Positions 61,690 to 64,000 of a stretch of DNA of 64,000 bases are shown one piece after another. Each line of letters opens with the position of its first letter. Position 1 is the stretch's first letter. The notes under the pieces are model-generated. The model did not search any database. It saw only the letters and a list, made by a program, of their open reading frames with translations, and was not told the origin of the DNA. A program made the position numbers and the translations under genes. This DNA is from Lacrimispora sinapis (GTDB taxonomy: Bacteria; Bacillota; Clostridia; Lachnospirales; Lachnospiraceae), in assembly GCF_043633585.1 (NCBI RefSeq), contig NZ_CP141832.1, positions 744,001 through 808,000 of the forward strand, written 5' to 3'.

Positions 61690-62718
61690 ATGGCATTGCA
61701 GGTGAGAATCAGAAAAAAGTTTTCCGGTTTTGAAATGGATGTGGAATTTGAGACAGATGGCGGGTGTATGGGGATTTTGGGGGCCTCCGGATGCGGAAAA
61801 AGCATGACTTTAAAATGCGTGGCAGGGATCGAGACACCGGATCAGGGGAAGATCGTATTAAATGGAAAGATTCTTTTTGACTCTGAAAAAAGGATCAATC
61901 TGCCGGCCAGGGAACGGCAGGTGGGCTATTTATTCCAGAATTATGCCCTGTTCCCAACCATGACGGTGGAAGAAAATCTGGGAATCGTGATTCAGAAAAG
62001 GAAAAAAGAAAAGCGGACCTTGATTGATGAAATGTTAAGAAGATTTCAGCTTACCGGACTGGAAAAACGAATTCCGTCCCAGCTTTCGGGCGGGCAGCAG
62101 CAGCGGGCAGCGCTGGCACGTATGCTGCTGAGCACACCCGAAGTGATTCTGCTGGACGAACCGTTTTCCGCACTGGATGGATTTTTAAAGGATATTTTGA
62201 AGACGGATATGCTTGCGTTTATCAAAGAGTATGGAAAAGATGTGCTGATGGTATCTCATTCCAGAGATGAGATCTATCAATTTTGTGACCGAATGGCAAT
62301 AATTGCAGAAGGAAAGAGCCTGTTAAACGGAAGGACAAAGGAGATCTTTAAAAAGCCGGGGATATTGGAGGCAGCAAAGCTGACCGGCTGCAAAAACATC
62401 TCTTCCGTGGAACGGATCAGTGACCATGAACTCTATGCAAAGGACTGGAACATAAAGCTGAGGACCGAAGAAACGATAGGAGATTCGATTCGATACCTGG
62501 GAATCAGGGGACATCATCTGATCCCGGCAGAACAGCCGGGGGAAAATGTGATGAAGGTCCGGTTATTGGGAGTGACGGATATGGCCTTTGAACGGCAGGT
62601 CCTTTTCCAAAATGCAGAAGCAGAATCTTCCGGAAGGATTTGGATGTATCAGGATAGAAAGGAAAGTATTCCATTATTTATACAGTTTCCGAAAGAAGAA
62701 ATTTTGCTTTTGTCTTAA
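61690..62718 (+). CDS. modC: Molybdate ABC transporter ATP-binding protein
   Basis: A 342-aa ATPase: Walker A GASGCGKS, Q-loop YLFQNYALFP, signature LSGGQQQRAAL, Walker B VILLDEPFSALD, and H-loop VSHSRDE. The C-terminal ~110 residues are a TOBE-like domain as usual for ModC, which may sense cytoplasmic molybdate. It energises ModAB. Confidence 0.94.
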   Translation: MALQVRIRKKFSGFEMDVEFETDGGCMGILGASGCGKSMTLKCVAGIETPDQGKIVLNGKILFDSEKRINLPARERQVGYLFQNYALFPTMTVEENLGIVIQKRKKEKRTLIDEMLRRFQLTGLEKRIPSQLSGGQQQRAALARMLLSTPEVILLDEPFSALDGFLKDILKTDMLAFIKEYGKDVLMVSHSRDEIYQFCDRMAIIAEGKSLLNGRTKEIFKKPGILEAAKLTGCKNISSVERISDHELYAKDWNIKLRTEETIGDSIRYLGIRGHHLIPAEQPGENVMKVRLLGVTDMAFERQVLFQNAEAESSGRIWMYQDRKESIPLFIQFPKEEILLLS

Positions 62719-62767
62719 TTTTATTAGTATTTACACAAATAGATTGACAAAACAACTTGAATTGATT

Positions 62768-62784
62768 ACCATGTGTCAAAAGAA
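62768..62784 (+). other. Sequence matching the feoB element's left junction
   Basis: ACCATGTGTCAAA, followed by AGA, matches 13 of 13 bp at the attL junction (from 11172). It lies between modC and mop. May be a secondary or relic attachment site, or chance. Confidence 0.3.
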
Positions 62785-62836
62785 GTTAAGATCTGTTGGT
62801 TGTATTCAAAGGAGAGGAATGGAGGAGACAATACAT

Positions 62837-63046
62837 ATGAGGCTTAGTGCAAGAAATCAGTTAAAGGGAAAAGTGGTAGGAATAGAACCGGGAGCAGTCA
62901 ATGCCATGGTAACCATGGACGTGGGAGGCGGAAACATTATTTCTGCCACGGTATCCATGGCGGCAGTAAAGGATCTGGAACTGGAAGTAGGAAAAGATGC
63001 GTATGCGATTATAAAAGCAACTTCCGTTATGGTAGGAGTGAACTGA
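62837..63046 (+). CDS. mop: Molbindin (Mop) molybdate-binding protein
   Basis: A 69-aa single TOBE/Mop domain: MRLSARNQLKGKVVGIEPGA, MAAVKDLELEVG, and AIIKATSVMVGVN. Oligomeric cytoplasmic Mop proteins store or buffer molybdate. GGAGGAGAC precedes the ATG. A longer open frame extends upstream through the modC end, but only this part is protein-like. Lying between modABC and nifH, it fits supply of Mo for the nitrogenase cofactor. Confidence 0.93.
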   Translation: MRLSARNQLKGKVVGIEPGAVNAMVTMDVGGGNIISATVSMAAVKDLELEVGKDAYAIIKATSVMVGVN

Positions 63047-63056
63047 GGTACAAAAG

Positions 63057-63083
63057 AAAGAGCTGGTGATCCCGCTCTTTTTT
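63057..63083 (+). terminator. Terminator of the mod-mop operon
   Basis: AAAGAGC and GCTCTTT around a 10-nt loop, followed by TTT. Confidence 0.8.
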
Positions 63084-63158
63084 GCAGTTATAGATCAAAA
63101 ATGGAATGTAATACAAAATATAAAAAGAATTAGACTGTAATTTGTGCATAGTGCTGTA

Positions 63159-63187
63159 TTGAATTCAGGAATTAAAACAGATATAGT
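63159..63187 (+). promoter_or_regulatory. Predicted nifH promoter
   Basis: TTGAAT (63159-63164), 17-bp spacer, TATAGT (63182-63187). This is sigma-A-like; I see no GG-N10-GC sigma-54 element. Confidence 0.6.
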
Positions 63188-63193
63188 TATAGC

Positions 63194-63293
63194 AACCTAA
63201 GTGGTCGACAAAACTTAGTTACTTTTTCATTTTCTATTCACGAAGAGGTGGAATGGCAGGATACCCAATGTATCCGCCTTCTGCCTCTTTTTT
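63194..63293 (+). promoter_or_regulatory. nifH leader with internal terminator (attenuator candidate)
   Basis: A first hairpin (CTAAGT/ACTTAG, 63197-63218) is followed by a long second one (63242-63287; GAGGTGGAA with TTCTGCCTC and an inner GGATAC/GTATCC stem) and then six Ts. It ends 5 bp before the nifH ribosome binding site. Confidence 0.65.
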
Positions 63294-63312
63294 CATGTAA
63301 GGAGGAATTGTT

Positions 63313-64000
63313 ATGAGACAGGTTGCAATCTATGGAAAAGGCGGTATCGGTAAATCTACAACAACGCAGAATCTGACAGCAGGTCTTGCAGAAATGGGCA
63401 AGCATATCATGATTGTAGGGTGTGATCCTAAAGCGGATTCTACCAGACTGGTGCTTGGAGGTCTGGCACAGAAGACGGTTCTTGATACCCTTCGTGACGA
63501 AGGCGATGACATTGAACTGGATGCAGTTATGAAAGAAGGCTATGGCGGGATCAAGGGCGTGGAATCCGGCGGACCTGAGCCTGGAGTAGGCTGTGCAGGC
63601 AGAGGAATTATCACTTCTATTAACCTGCTGGAACAGCTTGGTGCCTATACCGATGATCTGGATTATGTATTTTATGATGTATTGGGCGACGTTGTCTGCG
63701 GCGGATTTGCAATGCCTATCCGGGAAGGCAAGGCCCAGGAAATCTATATCGTATGTTCCGGGGAAATGATGGCCTTGTATGCGGCAAATAATATTTCTAA
63801 AGGTATTTACAAGTATGCAAAAACAGGGGGGGTAAGACTGGGCGGTCTGATCTGTAATTCCAGAAAGGTAGATAAGGAGCAGGATCTGGTTGAAGCCGTA
63901 GCAGCAAAAATCGGAACTCAGATGATTTATTTTGTACCTCGTGACAATGCGGTTCAGAGGGCAGAAATCAGAAAGAGAACTGTAATTGATTTTTCGCCGG
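63313..64000 (+). CDS. nifH: Nitrogenase iron protein (partial, runs off the window)
   Basis: The first 229 codons of NifH, the homodimeric 4Fe-4S ATPase that donates electrons to the MoFe protein. The P-loop GKGGIGKSTT is at residues ~9-17, and the cluster cysteines lie in GVGCAGRG and DVVCGGFAMP; switch II is DVLGDVVCGG. The family is ~275 aa, so about 45 residues are missing at the right edge. AAGGAGG lies upstream of the ATG. With modABC and mop it points to Mo-dependent nitrogen fixation. Confidence 0.95.
   Translation, partial: MRQVAIYGKGGIGKSTTTQNLTAGLAEMGKHIMIVGCDPKADSTRLVLGGLAQKTVLDTLRDEGDDIELDAVMKEGYGGIKGVESGGPEPGVGCAGRGIITSINLLEQLGAYTDDLDYVFYDVLGDVVCGGFAMPIREGKAQEIYIVCSGEMMALYAANNISKGIYKYAKTGGVRLGGLICNSRKVDKEQDLVEAVAAKIGTQMIYFVPRDNAVQRAEIRKRTVIDFSP

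Noticed and set aside
62588..63046. A longer protein covering the modC end and mop
   Set aside because: The upstream part overlaps modC in another frame and has no protein-like pattern; the ATG at 62837 has a GGAGGAG site and starts the Mop domain.
63194..63293. ANTAR-type tandem-hairpin target in the nifH leader
   Set aside because: Loops are about 10 and 5 nt rather than the paired hexanucleotide loops with fixed A and G that ANTAR proteins need.
1..64000. tRNA, rRNA genes or CRISPR arrays
   Set aside because: None found by eye on either strand; no regularly spaced 25-40 bp repeats.

Overview
The window reads as a chromosomal piece of an anaerobic, low-to-mid GC Firmicute, most likely a Lachnospiraceae member of the Lacrimispora / Clostridium saccharolyticum group. 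This is inferred from the gene content: indirect Asn-tRNA synthesis, clostridial PBPs with BlaR1/BlaI, AraC-controlled oligosaccharide ABC loci, and a nitrogenase iron protein next to molybdate uptake. Most genes start on strong AGGAGG-type ribosome binding sites. I saw no rRNA, tRNA or CRISPR array.

Layout. 0.1-6.1 kb: a tight aspS-gatC-gatA-gatB-aminotransferase operon for Asp-tRNA(Asn) formation and amidation. 6.1-9.4 kb (minus strand): LysR regulator, GNAT acetyltransferase, NADP-isocitrate dehydrogenase and a DtxR/MntR-type regulator divergent from feoA-feoB. 9.6-17.2 kb: the ferrous iron operon. feoB is split by a 4.84 kb serine-recombinase element (CcdA-TlpA fusion, VanW-type protein, 47-aa ORF, recombinase) lying between two CATGTG core copies. 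Removing it exactly would restore a 715-codon feoB. 17.4-24.6 kb: a secreted metallophosphoesterase, a YibE/F membrane protein, a bacteriohemerythrin, then rluF-ligA-metA.

24.6-34.2 kb is an AT-rich accessory region. A 55-bp perfect copy of the metA 3' end recurs 3949 bp downstream and brackets an island with two 'small membrane protein + Sec-secreted protein' pairs, the second carrying a type 44 polymorphic-toxin domain, plus an IS66 remnant. Beyond it lie a possible immunity protein, a BcrAB-like ABC transporter with a soluble histidine kinase and response regulator, and several decayed fragments.

34.2-49.7 kb: a LysM-GH18 spore-type hydrolase, an alpha/beta hydrolase, and a carbohydrate locus (serine hydrolase, membrane AraC-type regulator, solute-binding protein and two permeases, two GH43 enzymes of which one has an ankyrin N-terminus, a CE12-type esterase, an ABC exporter). 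49.7-57.5 kb: ywbE, two class B penicillin-binding proteins, and the convergent blaI-blaR1 pair. A BlaI-type operator sits at the predicted start of the blaI transcript, and similar sites lie at the equivalent place and near the start codon upstream of the PBP pair. This suggests PBP expression is under beta-lactam sensing. 57.5-64 kb: an MFS transporter, a one-component molybdate-type regulator divergent from modABC and a Mop protein, and the start of nifH, which is preceded by a terminator inside its own leader.
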